DNA from: Rhodobacterales bacterium
Lineage (GTDB): Bacteria > Pseudomonadota > Alphaproteobacteria > Rhizobiales > Stappiaceae
DNA length: 64,000 nt
Assembly (NCBI GenBank): GCA_008107755.1
Contig: VIRH01000058.1
Location: 496,001-560,000, forward strand
Direction of reading: 5' to 3'
Position numbers and translations under genes: made by a program. Of this stretch, positions 43,534 to 52,939 are shown in pieces (positions within the stretch are counted from its first letter, which is position 1; the number at the start of each line of letters is the position of its first letter). The notes under the pieces are model-generated. The model was not told the origin of the DNA. It was given only the letters and a program-made list of their open reading frames with translations, and ran no database searches.

Positions 43534-45015
43534 TTATTCCAGGCCGATCTTCTGTTTCAGCATGTCGCTCACGGCCTGCGGGTTAGCCTTGCCCTGGGAC
43601 TGTTTCATCACCTGGCCAACGAACCACCCGAGCAGCCCCGGCTTCGCCTTGGCCTGTTCGACCTTTTCCGGGTTCGCTGCGATGATCTCGTCGACGATCG
43701 CCTCGATCGCTCCAAGGTCGGTCACCTGCTTCATGCCCCGATCTTCGACGATTTTCGCGGGATCGCCGCCTTCGGTCCAGACGATCTCGAACAGGTCCTT
43801 GGCGATCTTGCCGGAAATGACGCCTTCCTTGATCAGGTCGACGATCGCGCCGAGCTGAGCCGCGGAAACCGGGCTTTCCGAAAGGTCCTTGCCTTCCTTG
43901 TTCAGACGGCCGAAGAGCTCGTTGATCACCCAGTTGGCAGCAAGCTTGGCGTCGCGGCCCTTTGCCACTTCCTCGAAGAAATCGGCCGACGCACGCTCAA
44001 CGACAAGGATGTCGGCGTCATAGGCGGTCAGACCGTAGTCGTTGATGAACCGGTTCTTCTTGTCGTCGGGCAGTTCCGGAAGATCCTGCGCCAGCTCGTC
44101 GACATAGGTCTGCGTGAACTCCAGCGGCAGCAGGTCGGGGTCCGGGAAGTAGCGGTAGTCGTGTGCTTCTTCCTTGGAGCGCATCGAGCGCGTCTCGCCC
44201 TTGACCGCGTCGAACAGACGGGTTTCCTGATCGATCTCGCCTCCATCCTCCAGGATCGCAACCTGGCGGCGGGCTTCATACTCGATGGCCTGTCCGACGA
44301 AGCGGATGGAGTTGACGTTCTTGATCTCGCAACGAGTGCCGAATTCACCGCCCGGACGGCGCACGGAAACGTTGACATCCGCACGCATGGAGCCCTGGTC
44401 CATGTTGCCGTCGCAGGTGCCGAGGTAGCGCAGGATCGTGCGCAGCTTGCCGAGATAAGCCTTCGCCTCGTCGGAAGAGCGAATGTCGGGCTTGGACACG
44501 ATTTCCATCAGTGCGACGCCGGACCGGTTCAGGTCGACGAAGGACATGGTCGGATGCTGGTCGTGCAGCGACTTGCCTGCGTCCTGCTCCAGATGCAGGC
44601 GTTCAACACCGATCTCGACCTGTTCGTCCGACATGTCGAGAAGGATCTTGCCTTCCCCGACAATCGGTTGCTTGAACTGGGAGATCTGATAGCCCTGCGG
44701 GAGGTCCGGATAGAAATAGTTCTTGCGGTCAAAAACCGATTTCAGGTTGATGTCGGCCTTCAGGCCAAGGCCGGTGCGGATCGCCTGACGGACGCATTCC
44801 TCGTTGATCACCGGCAGCATGCCCGGCATGGCCGCGTCGACGAGGCTGACATTGTCGTTCGGGTCTTTGCCAAATTCGGTGGAGGCGCCGGAAAATAGCT
44901 TGGCTTCGGAAGAGACCTGGGCGTGGACTTCCATCCCGATCACGATTTCCCAGTCGCCGGTCGCTCCCTTGATGAATTTCTTCGGATCGGGTGTGCGTAC
45001 GTCGACAATCGTCAT
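43534..45015 (-). CDS. gatB: Asp-tRNA(Asn)/Glu-tRNA(Gln) amidotransferase subunit B
   Basis: A 493-residue GatB, the tRNA-binding kinase subunit of the GatCAB amidotransferase. Family blocks are [76 protein letters not shown] and [19 protein letters not shown] GatB/YqeY tail domain follows from about residue 350. The ATG at 45015 matches the family start; a longer frame to 45090 has no support. It is transcribed alone and ends at a clear terminator. gatA and gatC are outside the window. Confidence 0.97.
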   Translation of the reverse strand: MTIVDVRTPDPKKFIKGATGDWEIVIGMEVHAQVSSEAKLFSGASTEFGKDPNDNVSLVDAAMPGMLPVINEECVRQAIRTGLGLKADINLKSVFDRKNYFYPDLPQGYQISQFKQPIVGEGKILLDMSDEQVEIGVERLHLEQDAGKSLHDQHPTMSFVDLNRSGVALMEIVSKPDIRSSDEAKAYLGKLRTILRYLGTCDGNMDQGSMRADVNVSVRRPGGEFGTRCEIKNVNSIRFVGQAIEYEARRQVAILEDGGEIDQETRLFDAVKGETRSMRSKEEAHDYRYFPDPDLLPLEFTQTYVDELAQDLPELPDDKKNRFINDYGLTAYDADILVVERASADFFEEVAKGRDAKLAANWVINELFGRLNKEGKDLSESPVSAAQLGAIVDLIKEGVISGKIAKDLFEIVWTEGGDPAKIVEDRGMKQVTDLGAIEAIVDEIIAANPEKVEQAKAKPGLLGWFVGQVMKQSQGKANPQAVSDMLKQKIGLE

Positions 45016-45231
45016 TTTCGTCAAGAATCCTGTTGTTTCGGGCTCCGTGGCGGCAGATACGAATTCGCCTGCCTCGGCGCGAACTTTCAACCGAATGATG
45101 ACCTAGTCGGGAATTGCCTATCCTGCAAGGGTTTCCTTGCCCGCAAGCCGCCCTTTCGCACAGGAGCGGGCATCGACATGAAGCGCTGAAAGATGGCTTC
45201 GGGGCATGATCGGCAGCGGCAGAGCCTCATG

Positions 45232-45504
45232 TCACCGGGGCGCGCCACCGGAGCGCATGATGAAGCCTATGAGCACGGCGACGGCCTGATAGAGTTCGAC
45301 CGGGATTTCGTGGTCGAGTTCAATCTGGGACAAGGCCTCCGCCATCATCGGGTTCTGCTCGATCGGCACCCCCGCCTCGCGGGCAAGCTGCTCTATCTGC
45401 TCCGCGACCGAACCCGTTCCCTTGGCGGTGACGACCGGCGCGCTCTCATTGTCGTATTTGAGAGCGACGGCCAGTTTTCTCGATTTGTCGGTCTTTTCGT
45501 TCAC
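45232..45504 (-). CDS. FlhB C-terminal-like protein
   Basis: A 90-residue protein corresponding to the cytoplasmic C-domain of the flagellar export switch FlhB. Blocks are LAVALKYDNESAPVVTAKGTGSVAEQIEQLAREAGVPIEQNPMMAEAL and LDHEIPVELYQAVAVLIGFIM. The autocleavage NPTH loop is replaced by AKGTG-type residues, so it is a stand-alone paralogue rather than FlhB. It lies 10 bases after the FliK-like gene. Such pairs are common, and the small protein may tune hook-length switching. Confidence 0.88.
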   Translation of the reverse strand: MNEKTDKSRKLAVALKYDNESAPVVTAKGTGSVAEQIEQLAREAGVPIEQNPMMAEALSQIELDHEIPVELYQAVAVLIGFIMRSGGAPR

Positions 45505-45514
45505 GTGCGTCCCC

Positions 45515-47845
45515 TCAGGATTGGCGGTCGACCATCGCGCCGGAGCGGGCGGCGGATTTCGGCGGCAGTCCGCGGATCAGGCGCAGTTCCTGAAGGTCAA
45601 GCCCCGCATCGGCGAAGGCAGCTTCCATCGTTTCGCGCACGGCATTCAGGCTGTCGAAGGTTTCCTTGCGGTCGATCCAAAGGCTGGCGTACGTGCCGCC
45701 GCCCCGCAAGCTGACGGCAGCTTCCAGCGGGCCGGTGGCCGTCAGATCCAGGGCGAAGCGTAGGCGCCAGGATGCCCCGTCGTCCTCCTCGTTGTCTTTT
45801 CCGCCACCATCCCGGCCAATCTGGAACTGCATGACCGCCGTCTCCTGGCCGATGGCCAGCGGCAGCTCAAAGACAAGATCCATGGGGCGCGAGGCTGCCT
45901 GGGGCCGGTCGTCGGCAGTGAGGCCGGAATTCACCAGCTGTGTCATGCGCAGCCGGGCAAGGGCCGTGTCCGTTTCGCGCAAGAGCGCACGGAGGTTCTG
46001 CGGGGCAGCTCCAGCCCAATGTCCACCCGCGATCTGCTGCGCCTGGGCGTGCGGCGAACCTGTTCGGGCCGGAATGGGGGGCTGGCTGGCAGGGCGCGCC
46101 ACCTGCGGTTCGGCGCCAAGGGACTGCAGAAGCGAGCGAAACGACAGAAGTGCCGACTTCAGATCAGGCTGCGGCTGCGCACCACCCGGTAGCGCCAGCC
46201 TTGCCTCGCGAAACTGGCCCGACTGCATCACGGCCTGCTGGAGATCCTTCGCATTCGGCGTCTGCCCCGCCGCGCCCACACGAAAGCCGAAGATCTGCTG
46301 CATGGCCTTGATCACCGGATCGGGCAGCGAGACCCGACCGGAGGACTGCGCCGCCATAAGGGTTCCGATCTGCGAGAAGAGCCCGCCCATTCCTGCCTGC
46401 TGTTCCGAAAGTGCGGTGCGAAGTCCGTTGGCGAGCCTTGCCGTATCTCCCTGCCCGCCGGTGGGTTCGGGACGCGAGGGCGCAGCCATTTCCGCGGGCG
46501 TGCCGTAGGGAGGTGACGCGAAAACGCGCGTGCCGCTCACGGAAGCTGCCGGGGGCGAGCCGACAGTGCCGGCACTCGTTTGACGCACCTGCGCAGGCTC
46601 GGCTGCACCTGGAATAGCAGCAGCGTTCACCTGCGATTGCGGCGCTTGCAGCGTTCCAGTGACCTGGCCAGCAGGCCCGGGCACCGTGCCGCCTGGCCCG
46701 CTCACGGGCTGTCCCGTTCCTGGTGTGGACAAGGGCGGAGCCTGCATGGTCGCTCCGGATGGCACCGGTCCGCTTGCCGATGCCTGCAATACGGTGCCTG
46801 CCTGACCGGATGCAGATCCGTTTGCCGGAGCCAGGGTTTGACCGGCGACCGTGGCAGGTGGCGTGACCTGTCCTGAGGGCAAGACAGGTCGCGGAATTGA
46901 CGAGGGAGCCTCCGGGTTCGCCGCTTGAGCCGGCGGGGCGACACCGGCAGGCGCCCCTGAAACAGGCTGTTGGCCACCGGCCGACGGCAAAGGGGCCGCT
47001 GTGCCGGACACGCTTGCCTGTGAAGCCCCCGGTGCGGAGGCGCCCCCGGTGGTCGGTGCAGCTGGCCGGGTCCCTCCGGCGGCGCTCGCGGCCTGGCCAG
47101 TGCCGCTTGCTGGGCCTGCCCCTGTCTGGGCGGCCCCTGGCGCGCCGGACGCGCCGGCGGGTATCTGCGGGTTCCCCGGAGGGGTTCCGCCCGCCGCCCC
47201 GACTGCCGGTGTCTGCGGTGCCGAGCCTGGTTGTGCGTTCGGAGACGGCGAAGCCGCAGGGTGAGACGCAAGCGGCCCCGATTGGCCGGGGGGCGTTTGC
47301 GGCGCCTGGGATTGGCCAGCCTGATTCAAAGGGCTCTGAACCTGGGGAGGCTGAGCCTGAGACAACTGGGTCTGAGGGAGCTGGGCCTGCGGAAATTGTA
47401 CCCGGCCAGACGGCGGCGGTGTGTCGATCTGCACCAGATGTGCCAGCAGCGGTGCCGGTCTGGCATAGGTGGTGGTCGACGTGGAACCGGCTGCTGTTTG
47501 AGGCAGCGATGCCGGGCCGCCGGCGACGACGCTTGCCGGGGTCTGGCCGCTTGCAGGTGGCTGCGTGGGCTTGGCTGGCTGTTCGGTCGGAGATCCGGTG
47601 GTAATCTGGATCGTTGGCTGCTGACGGCTTCCAGAGACCGTCACCGTGACCTCTGATCCGACGGCCAGCGGTTGCGAAACGCGCAAGTCGATCTCGGAAT
47701 TTCCGCTGGAGAGCCGCACCACACCGCCGGGCAGATTTGCCTCGACCCTGGCGCGCACTTCCGTACCCGGTTCAAGAACCGGGCGGGTGGAGCTGCTGCC
47801 CGTTCCGGCCGGCAGCGGCTGAGCGCTTACCGTTTCGACCATCAC
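45515..47845 (-). CDS. FliK-like flagellar hook-length control protein
   Basis: A 776-residue protein. A low-complexity Pro/Gln/Ala/Gly-rich region of about 440 residues (roughly 80-520) leads to a C-terminal Flg_hook domain near residues 650-750 (MDLVFELPLAIGQETAVMQFQIGR, then FALDLTATGPLEAAVSLRGGGTYASLWI). The long linker is as expected of a molecular ruler. Its 5' end is divergent from the DUF6455 gene. No other flagellar genes are present, so this is a detached pair with the FlhB-like gene. Confidence 0.85.
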   Translation of the reverse strand: MMVETVSAQPLPAGTGSSSTRPVLEPGTEVRARVEANLPGGVVRLSSGNSEIDLRVSQPLAVGSEVTVTVSGSRQQPTIQITTGSPTEQPAKPTQPPASGQTPASVVAGGPASLPQTAAGSTSTTTYARPAPLLAHLVQIDTPPPSGRVQFPQAQLPQTQLSQAQPPQVQSPLNQAGQSQAPQTPPGQSGPLASHPAASPSPNAQPGSAPQTPAVGAAGGTPPGNPQIPAGASGAPGAAQTGAGPASGTGQAASAAGGTRPAAPTTGGASAPGASQASVSGTAAPLPSAGGQQPVSGAPAGVAPPAQAANPEAPSSIPRPVLPSGQVTPPATVAGQTLAPANGSASGQAGTVLQASASGPVPSGATMQAPPLSTPGTGQPVSGPGGTVPGPAGQVTGTLQAPQSQVNAAAIPGAAEPAQVRQTSAGTVGSPPAASVSGTRVFASPPYGTPAEMAAPSRPEPTGGQGDTARLANGLRTALSEQQAGMGGLFSQIGTLMAAQSSGRVSLPDPVIKAMQQIFGFRVGAAGQTPNAKDLQQAVMQSGQFREARLALPGGAQPQPDLKSALLSFRSLLQSLGAEPQVARPASQPPIPARTGSPHAQAQQIAGGHWAGAAPQNLRALLRETDTALARLRMTQLVNSGLTADDRPQAASRPMDLVFELPLAIGQETAVMQFQIGRDGGGKDNEEDDGASWRLRFALDLTATGPLEAAVSLRGGGTYASLWIDRKETFDSLNAVRETMEAAFADAGLDLQELRLIRGLPPKSAARSGAMVDRQS

Positions 47846-48217
47846 ACCGTCTCCGGCTGTTCGACTTCATCTCCGTTGCAGCTTCGCCCCGGAAACCTGT
47901 TTCGGCGGCAGGATCTGTCTGTTCGTTTCCCAAGACCGGGAATCGCCGTCCGCCGCAAGTACCATACTGAACTATGGATCGTTTCTCATTGCTTGCACAG
48001 GCTTGCGCAAAACGGGAGGCCACCTTCCGTTGCAACGCCAGCTTCCTGCCCTGTCGTCGCCGCTTCCATTTTCCAGGCATGTTGACCCTGATCAAAGCCG
48101 AACGAAAACGGATGCCGCAGACTACCGATGACTGCCGGCTTAGGTGAGCGATCCTGCCGGACTGAGGACAGACCATTCGAAGTGTCTGAGGGTGCGCTTC
48201 GCCTGAGGGAGAGATCT
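47846..48217. other. Intergenic region between fliK and DUF6455 gene
   Basis: A 372-base divergent gap. No supported gene, repeat or clear promoter is visible; it must contain promoters for both flanking genes. GAGGGAGAG immediately before 48218 is a good ribosome-binding site. Confidence 0.4.
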
Positions 48218-48469
48218 ATGAACTGGATGGAACGACTGAACGAGCGAGCGGAACTCATGGGCCGCATGCTTGATACGATCGGTGCCATGAGCAAGGTTCC
48301 GACCGACTTCAATTCCGCGAACAAGGTGAGATCCGCAGCGCTTCGTTGTATCAGCTGTCAGGAATCCGAGAATTGCCGCAAGTGGCTGGACGACCACCCC
48401 GACGGCGCCGAGCGCCCCCTGGCGCAATGTCCGAATGCGGAACTCTTCAACAGCTGGCTTGACGGATAA
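48218..48469 (+). CDS. DUF6455 family small cysteine-containing protein
   Basis: An 83-residue protein with an N-terminal helical part (MNWMERLNERAELMGRMLDTIG). The C-terminal half contains CISCQESENCRKWLDDHPDG and PLAQCPNAELF, giving four cysteines in a C-x2-C-x5-C...C arrangement typical of DUF6455. It may bind zinc or an iron-sulfur centre; function unknown. The ATG at 48218 is preceded by GAGGGAGAG. A longer frame from 48128 has no support. Confidence 0.8.
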   Translation: MNWMERLNERAELMGRMLDTIGAMSKVPTDFNSANKVRSAALRCISCQESENCRKWLDDHPDGAERPLAQCPNAELFNSWLDG

Positions 48470-48488
48470 GGTTGCGACGGGGCGTCGC

Positions 48489-48791
48489 TCAATGGCGATG
48501 CCGGTGCGAACGCACCCACATGGCAACAGCAGCTGCGAGCACGCCGGAGACAAAGCGGAATGGAAACATTGCAAGCGCTCCTGCGTCCTGGGAGAGCGGC
48601 ACCGGAACGTTCAGCATTCCGACCGCGGCCTCGAGAATCAGCGACAGCGCAGCCGCAGCGAATCCGGCAATCCATAGCTTCTGTGTCTGATCCGCACGCC
48701 AGCCGAGATACCCGCCGATAATCAGCGCGAACGGATTGAGCAATCCGGATAATCCGAACAGATGAAACCAAGTATCAGAGAGCGTTGCCAT
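48489..48791 (-). CDS. Small conserved inner-membrane protein
   Basis: A 100-residue protein with three hydrophobic segments (LLNPFALIIGGYLGW, LWIAGFAAAALSLILEAAVG, FPFRFVSGVLAAAVAMWV) and a His/Arg-rich C-terminus. No family is recognised with confidence. GAGAGG upstream of the ATG supports translation. It is convergent with the DUF6455 gene. Confidence 0.6.
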   Translation of the reverse strand: MATLSDTWFHLFGLSGLLNPFALIIGGYLGWRADQTQKLWIAGFAAAALSLILEAAVGMLNVPVPLSQDAGALAMFPFRFVSGVLAAAVAMWVRSHRHRH

Positions 48792-49311
48792 GACCCTCTC
48801 ATACAGGGCCGGACTTTAAAAATCGAGTAGCTTCGATTGCCCGCACGGGCATCGCAAAGAGACTATTCCTCGGCCGGTTCAATTCGTCCTTTTCAGCCTC
48901 CTGCGAAACATGTCAGACAACGGCCTGACCTCAGGCGGTCATTGGGGAAAACCAGGTATGCCCATCTCCCCGTTTCAAAACCCAGATCATCCGGTGCCTC
49001 ACGGCTTCGCGCGGACCTGACGGCTGGACTGTGACCATGGGAATTGCCGTTGCGTTTTCAGTGCAATGGTTCATCTGGCGCGTACATCAGCGTCAATGAT
49101 CGCCGCATAGGCAAGTGAAACAGCATTTCAAAAGCAGCAAACAGCGCACACAACCCATGGATTCGGTAAGATTACTCGATAACATGAACGGGTATTCATG
49201 TTTTTATTTAGAGCTTTGCTTTCGCTCTTTTTATGGTAGACTGAATTTCGTCAATTTTTAATATTAGCGCCCCTTGTGGACGACCATTTCCTTGCGATAA
49301 GAAATTTCATT
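48792..49311. other. Intergenic region
   Basis: 520 bases without a supported gene. From 49130 on it becomes AT-rich. A weak hairpin (ACATGAA / TTCATGT) followed by TTTTTATTTA lies at 49182-49210; it could be a terminator or part of the promoter of the next gene. Confidence 0.4.
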
Positions 49312-49566
49312 ATGTCATTGATTTCACCAATCTCTTTCGACGATCCCACGGTAGACAATCTGTTCGAGACTGACCGACGTCTCGCAATACAGTGTGATTA
49401 TTGCGGACGCTTTCGATACATGAACTCTTCACGGTTTGACGGCACGCAGAAAGTGTCTGCACTTGGCGACAGCCTGACCTGCAGCAGCTGCGGCTCGAAA
49501 GACGTGCATGCGGTTGCAGTCTCCCGCAATCCGGAAAGCGGTTTCTGGCCAGCAGAACACAGCTGA
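49312..49566 (+). CDS. Small zinc-ribbon protein
   Basis: An 84-residue protein with two CxxC knuckles, CDYCGRF and CSSCGSKD, spaced by about 30 residues, typical of a zinc ribbon. The N-terminal 35 residues are acidic. The ATG at 49312 is preferred; a GTG at 49276 is possible. No family is recognised; it may bind nucleic acid or another protein. The upstream region is AT-rich. Confidence 0.6.
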   Translation: MSLISPISFDDPTVDNLFETDRRLAIQCDYCGRFRYMNSSRFDGTQKVSALGDSLTCSSCGSKDVHAVAVSRNPESGFWPAEHS

Positions 49567-49859
49567 CCGGCCCCACTCCCCGCCTTTCTTCCCCGACACG
49601 GGTTTGACCTCGCCCACCGTCCATCGGGCGGCCTCTGACGTTTGCCGATCCGGCCCGCCCGACACCGCCTTTTCGAGCCATTTGTCACGATATGCCGGCC
49701 ATGCTATAGCGCGTCTGTCTGACCAAGAGGCTTTATGCGCGGAACTCAAGAGACCCGGTGAACCCTGACCAAGGTTGGTTGGGGTGATTGAAACAAGGCG
49801 CTGCATGCGTTTGCTGCGGCGACCGAAGCCGTGCATCCAATTCGGGCTTCTCAGACTCA

Positions 49860-50117
49860 ATGGACATTTCAAAAGCCGAGCAGCGGGTGCTTCACCTGCT
49901 GGCTCAAGGCGGCTTCATCCTTCTGGAAAAGGACGATGAAGGCCGTATCATCAAGTATGAAACAGTGACGCGTGACGGATGGTACTGGGGAGGTTGTTCA
50001 CCTCACCTGTTCCGGAAGCTCAAGTACAAGAGGCTGATTGCCTCCAGAAATAGCGGCCCCTATCGCATTACCCAGCTCGGGTTACGGCGGGTGCGGGCTC
50101 AACTGGACAATCGCTGA
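49860..50117 (+). CDS. YjhX-family (UPF0386) protein
   Basis: An 85-residue protein that matches YjhX in length and layout: [20 protein letters not shown], then a strand-rich middle, then [20 protein letters not shown] and the family C-terminus RVRAQLDNR. In E. coli YjhX is a putative toxin paired with the GNAT antitoxin YjhQ. No GNAT gene is next to it here. The middle ([12 protein letters not shown]) differs from the E. coli protein. It may be a DNA-binding winged-helix-like protein instead of a toxin. Confidence 0.85.
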   Translation: MDISKAEQRVLHLLAQGGFILLEKDDEGRIIKYETVTRDGWYWGGCSPHLFRKLKYKRLIASRNSGPYRITQLGLRRVRAQLDNR

Positions 50118-50189
50118 GCGCTGGCGTGCCGGACGTCCGACCAACCGGCCGGGCGTTCGGCCACCCTCGGAACCCGGTGGCACCGTCGA

Positions 50190-50657
50190 TCAGATATCCT
50201 CATCGGGCGCGTCGCCCAGGATGTAACGTGGCCCGCGCCCATGCCGAGCCGCCGCGTCGCCGGCATTGTAGAGCTGGCAGGATTGCAGCGAGAGACAGCC
50301 ACACCCGATGCAACCGTCCAGCTTCTCGCGCAGCGCGGTCATGCGCTCGATCCTCTGATCGAGATGAACCCTGAATTCCTTGCCTATCCGGGTCCAGTCC
50401 GCCTTGCTGGGCGCCCGGTTCTCGGGAAGCTTTCGAAGCTGTGCTGCAATTTCGGCAATCGAAAATCCGAACTCCTGCGCAACGAGGGCGAAGGAAAGGC
50501 GTCGGATATCCGCTCTCAGAAATCGGCGCTGACCGGCTGTATTGCGCATCGGATGCACAAGACCCTTTTCCTCATAGAAGCGGATGGCGGAAACCGAAAG
50601 GCCGGTCCGATCCGCCAACTCCCCGATTGTCAGCAGCGCGTTGTTGCTCACGGGCAT
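50190..50657 (-). CDS. soxR: Redox-sensitive transcriptional regulator SoxR
   Basis: A 155-residue MerR-family regulator. The HTH is LTIGELADRTGLSVSAIRFYEEKGLV, followed by a dimerisation helix and the [2Fe-2S] cluster motif CIGCGCLSLQSCQLYN, which is diagnostic of SoxR. It senses redox-cycling compounds and superoxide and activates promoters with a long -35/-10 spacer. The ATG at 50657 (MPVSNNALL) fits the family start. It is divergent from the glyoxalase-fold gene and the soxbox between them spans the shared promoter. There is no soxS gene. Confidence 0.95.
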   Translation of the reverse strand: MPVSNNALLTIGELADRTGLSVSAIRFYEEKGLVHPMRNTAGQRRFLRADIRRLSFALVAQEFGFSIAEIAAQLRKLPENRAPSKADWTRIGKEFRVHLDQRIERMTALREKLDGCIGCGCLSLQSCQLYNAGDAAARHGRGPRYILGDAPDEDI

Positions 50658-50684
50658 TGCAAAAAACGTCTCCAAGCCTCTTGA

Positions 50685-50702
50685 CCTCAACCTTACTTGA
50701 GG
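50685..50702. promoter_or_regulatory. Soxbox (SoxR binding site)
   Basis: CCTCAACCTTACTTGAGG: 18 bases with perfect CCTCAA / TTGAGG arms, nearly identical to the E. coli soxbox. It lies between soxR and the divergent glyoxalase-fold gene, where it can control both. Confidence 0.95.
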
Positions 50703-50749
50703 TCCTATCTCCAGTGTCCTGTGGAGTCAAACCATGAAAGGACACCCTC

Positions 50750-51139
50750 ATGAGCACAGCATTTCTGGAACATGTGAACGTAACCGTCAGCGACCCTGAA
50801 GCGACCGCAAGGCGGCTCAAGGACTGGTTCGGCTGGGAGGTTCGCTGGAAAGGGCCAAGCCTTGGTGGCGGCACGACCTATCATATCGGAAACCAGACGA
50901 GCTACGTCGCCGCCTACTGTCCTGCGACCCCGCTCAATACCCTGGATGCGGTCAGTCATCACACCCGCGGCGGGCTCAATCACGTGGCGGTCGTCGTCGA
51001 CGATCTCGACGCTGCCGAAGACCGGATCAAGGCAGGCGGCTACGTCACGAAAAATCACGCTGACTACGAGCCCGGCCAGCGCTTTTATTTTCACGATGAC
51101 GACGGGATCGAATTCGAGATTGTCAGCTATACCGCGTGA
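50750..51139 (+). CDS. VOC (glyoxalase/bleomycin-resistance fold) protein
   Basis: A 129-residue single-module VOC protein. Likely metal ligands are in FLEHVNVTVSDPE (His), LNHVAVVVDDLD (His) and DGIEFEIVSY (Glu). It starts 48 bases after the soxbox and is almost certainly SoxR-regulated, so a role in detoxifying or sequestering a redox-active compound is likely. The GAAAGGACACC site before ATG 50750 is a good ribosome-binding site. Confidence 0.9.
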   Translation: MSTAFLEHVNVTVSDPEATARRLKDWFGWEVRWKGPSLGGGTTYHIGNQTSYVAAYCPATPLNTLDAVSHHTRGGLNHVAVVVDDLDAAEDRIKAGGYVTKNHADYEPGQRFYFHDDDGIEFEIVSYTA

Positions 51140-51196
51140 CACCGGGCGCCGGGGCGGCGGTCAGCCGCCGCCCCTCGCACACCATCCGTCGCCCGG

Positions 51197-52435
51197 TCAG
51201 TGGCCCGACAGGACCAGGGTCTGGATCGGGTACAGCAGCGCCTGAACGCGCAGCAGCAAGGCGTGCACCGTCCCGACCGCATCGACCATATGCAGGTACA
51301 GGAATTCCGCCGTACCGATCCCGCTCTCGTCGAGTTTGTCGTGATTGCTCGTATAGGCATTCACGATGCAATTTGCGCCGGGAGGCAAGGTTTCCAGCCC
51401 ATCCGGATAAAGCGGCTCCATGATCGTCGTGATCGTTGCCGGCCTCGCCGCCTGGGTCGTATCCACGAGCTGGCCGCTCGCATTGAGCTGCCCGGAGGCA
51501 ATCTGAGTCTGCACCTCCGTGATCACCAGCGGAATGATCTTGAAGGGATCAGCGCCGCAAAAGGCCTCTGCGACCATGCCCGTGTGCAGGACCTGCGCCT
51601 CGATCTGGTCGAAGCCGGCGATGATGCGCTGCCTCTGCGCATCCCTGGGAATCAGGATACCCGCCGGCCGCAGCATCTGGTTGACGATATCGCCCGGACG
51701 AAGCACGAATTGGGCAATAGTGCCGTCGACGCCGGCATGGACGGTCATCTTTTCCAGTTCGACTTCCGCCTCCCGAAGCCGCGCTCTTGCACTTTCAAGT
51801 CGGGCGGGAAGAGAGATGGAGATCTTGCTCTCGATCAGTTCCTGGTTGGACTCGGCCGCACGCAGGGCACCTTGCCGCGCTGCCACGGCATTTTCTAGCT
51901 TTTCGACATCCCGCTGACTGACCACATTGGCATTGCGCCCCATCAGTTCGGTACGCGTATCGAGTTCATCCTGAGCCTGTTTCAGAGCGGCGCGAGCCTG
52001 ATCCACCTGTGCGGTAGCAACGGCGAGTTCCGATTGCGCCAGAGCCAGCTCGCTCTCGACTTCCGTCACCTGATTGCGCGCGGTGTCGACGTTGGCCTCC
52101 TGTCGGCTGCTGTCCAGCCGGAAGATCGGATCTCCGGCCTTGACCTCCGTCTCGAGCTGCACCGGCACGTAGACTTCCTCCACGCGCCCGGAGCTTTCCG
52201 GCAGGATCGGGATCGTACGGAAAGTGGACACGGCGCTGGAGGCAGTCGGATGGTAGTAGAAGATCAGCGTGACCAGCGAGACCGTCAGGATCAGGCATGT
52301 CACGATGCCATAGCGCAGCTCGTACCAGACAGAGTAAAGCGTGATCTCGCGGCCGATGCGCTTGTCCTGCACATACCTGCGGAACAGGTAGTCCGGCAGG
52401 ATCGTCAGAATTGAACAGAAAACAAGTTCCAACAT
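51197..52435 (-). CDS. HlyD-family membrane fusion protein (YiaV/YibH-like)
   Basis: A 412-residue periplasmic adaptor anchored by hydrophobic segments at residues 1-20 and 45-65. The split lipoyl domain (SSGRVEEVYVPVQLETEVKAGDPIFRLD, and later VHAGVDGTIAQFVLRPGDIV) brackets a long coiled-coil hairpin at about 120-235 rich in Ala/Gln/Glu. Its start directly abuts the stop of the upstream gene. No transporter or outer-membrane factor gene is adjacent, as is usual for YiaV and YibH types. Confidence 0.88.
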   Translation of the reverse strand: MLELVFCSILTILPDYLFRRYVQDKRIGREITLYSVWYELRYGIVTCLILTVSLVTLIFYYHPTASSAVSTFRTIPILPESSGRVEEVYVPVQLETEVKAGDPIFRLDSSRQEANVDTARNQVTEVESELALAQSELAVATAQVDQARAALKQAQDELDTRTELMGRNANVVSQRDVEKLENAVAARQGALRAAESNQELIESKISISLPARLESARARLREAEVELEKMTVHAGVDGTIAQFVLRPGDIVNQMLRPAGILIPRDAQRQRIIAGFDQIEAQVLHTGMVAEAFCGADPFKIIPLVITEVQTQIASGQLNASGQLVDTTQAARPATITTIMEPLYPDGLETLPPGANCIVNAYTSNHDKLDESGIGTAEFLYLHMVDAVGTVHALLLRVQALLYPIQTLVLSGH

Positions 52436-52939
52436 TCAGCTGCCCTTCCCCTGCTCTGTGTGGTCGGATGTGGTTGTCGGCGGCGTCTGGTCCACAGCCC
52501 TGGTCTCGCGGACGGCCGGACGCGCTTCCTCAACGGAAGGGACTTCGAACTCCTCGGCAAACTCCGTCTCCGGAACCCTTGGTGGCTCGGGACTGATCTT
52601 GTCGGCGACGCGGCCGGCTGCCGAGGCAAGGGCATTCAAGGGGCTCATGAAATCCGGAAGCTGGATGAAAGCCAGAAGCAGGGCCGCCACCCAGAAAACC
52701 GTGTTGTGCGTGAACAGCGCGAGAAGGCCCAGGATCGCGACCAGCTCGAACTGGATGCGCCCGTGCTTGTGCGCCAGCCGCTCCGGAAGCGAATGCAGGT
52801 GGAGATATAAAGTCCCCAGAAGAATGCCACCGATGATCAGAGCCACGAGAGCGAATGTCATCAGCGGATCGCTGCCATCTGCCGAAGGCAGAAAAAACGG
52901 CAGATGATGGGGGGCAACCTCGTGTGCCTGCTCAGCCAT
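52436..52939 (-). CDS. Small inner-membrane protein, YiaW-like partner of the HlyD protein
   Basis: A 167-residue protein with two to three membrane helices (LMTFALVALIIGGILLGTLYLHL, then FELVAILGLLALF and VFWVAALLLAFIQL). An acidic/proline-rich cytoplasmic tail of about 60 residues follows. It precedes the HlyD gene with no gap. In E. coli, yiaW and yiaV have the same arrangement, so they likely form one complex. The match to DUF3302 itself is uncertain. Confidence 0.7.
   Translation of the reverse strand: MAEQAHEVAPHHLPFFLPSADGSDPLMTFALVALIIGGILLGTLYLHLHSLPERLAHKHGRIQFELVAILGLLALFTHNTVFWVAALLLAFIQLPDFMSPLNALASAAGRVADKISPEPPRVPETEFAEEFEVPSVEEARPAVRETRAVDQTPPTTTSDHTEQGKGS

Noticed and set aside
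45515-47845. Pro/Gln/Ala-rich region of the FliK-like gene as a possible surface adhesin or horizontally acquired segment
   Set aside because: Low complexity in the linker is normal for FliK, and the C-terminal Flg_hook domain plus the FlhB-like neighbour explain it.
49182-49210. AT-rich hairpin with T-run as an orphan terminator
   Set aside because: The stem is only 7 weak pairs and lies in a generally AT-rich promoter region; too weak to list as a terminator.
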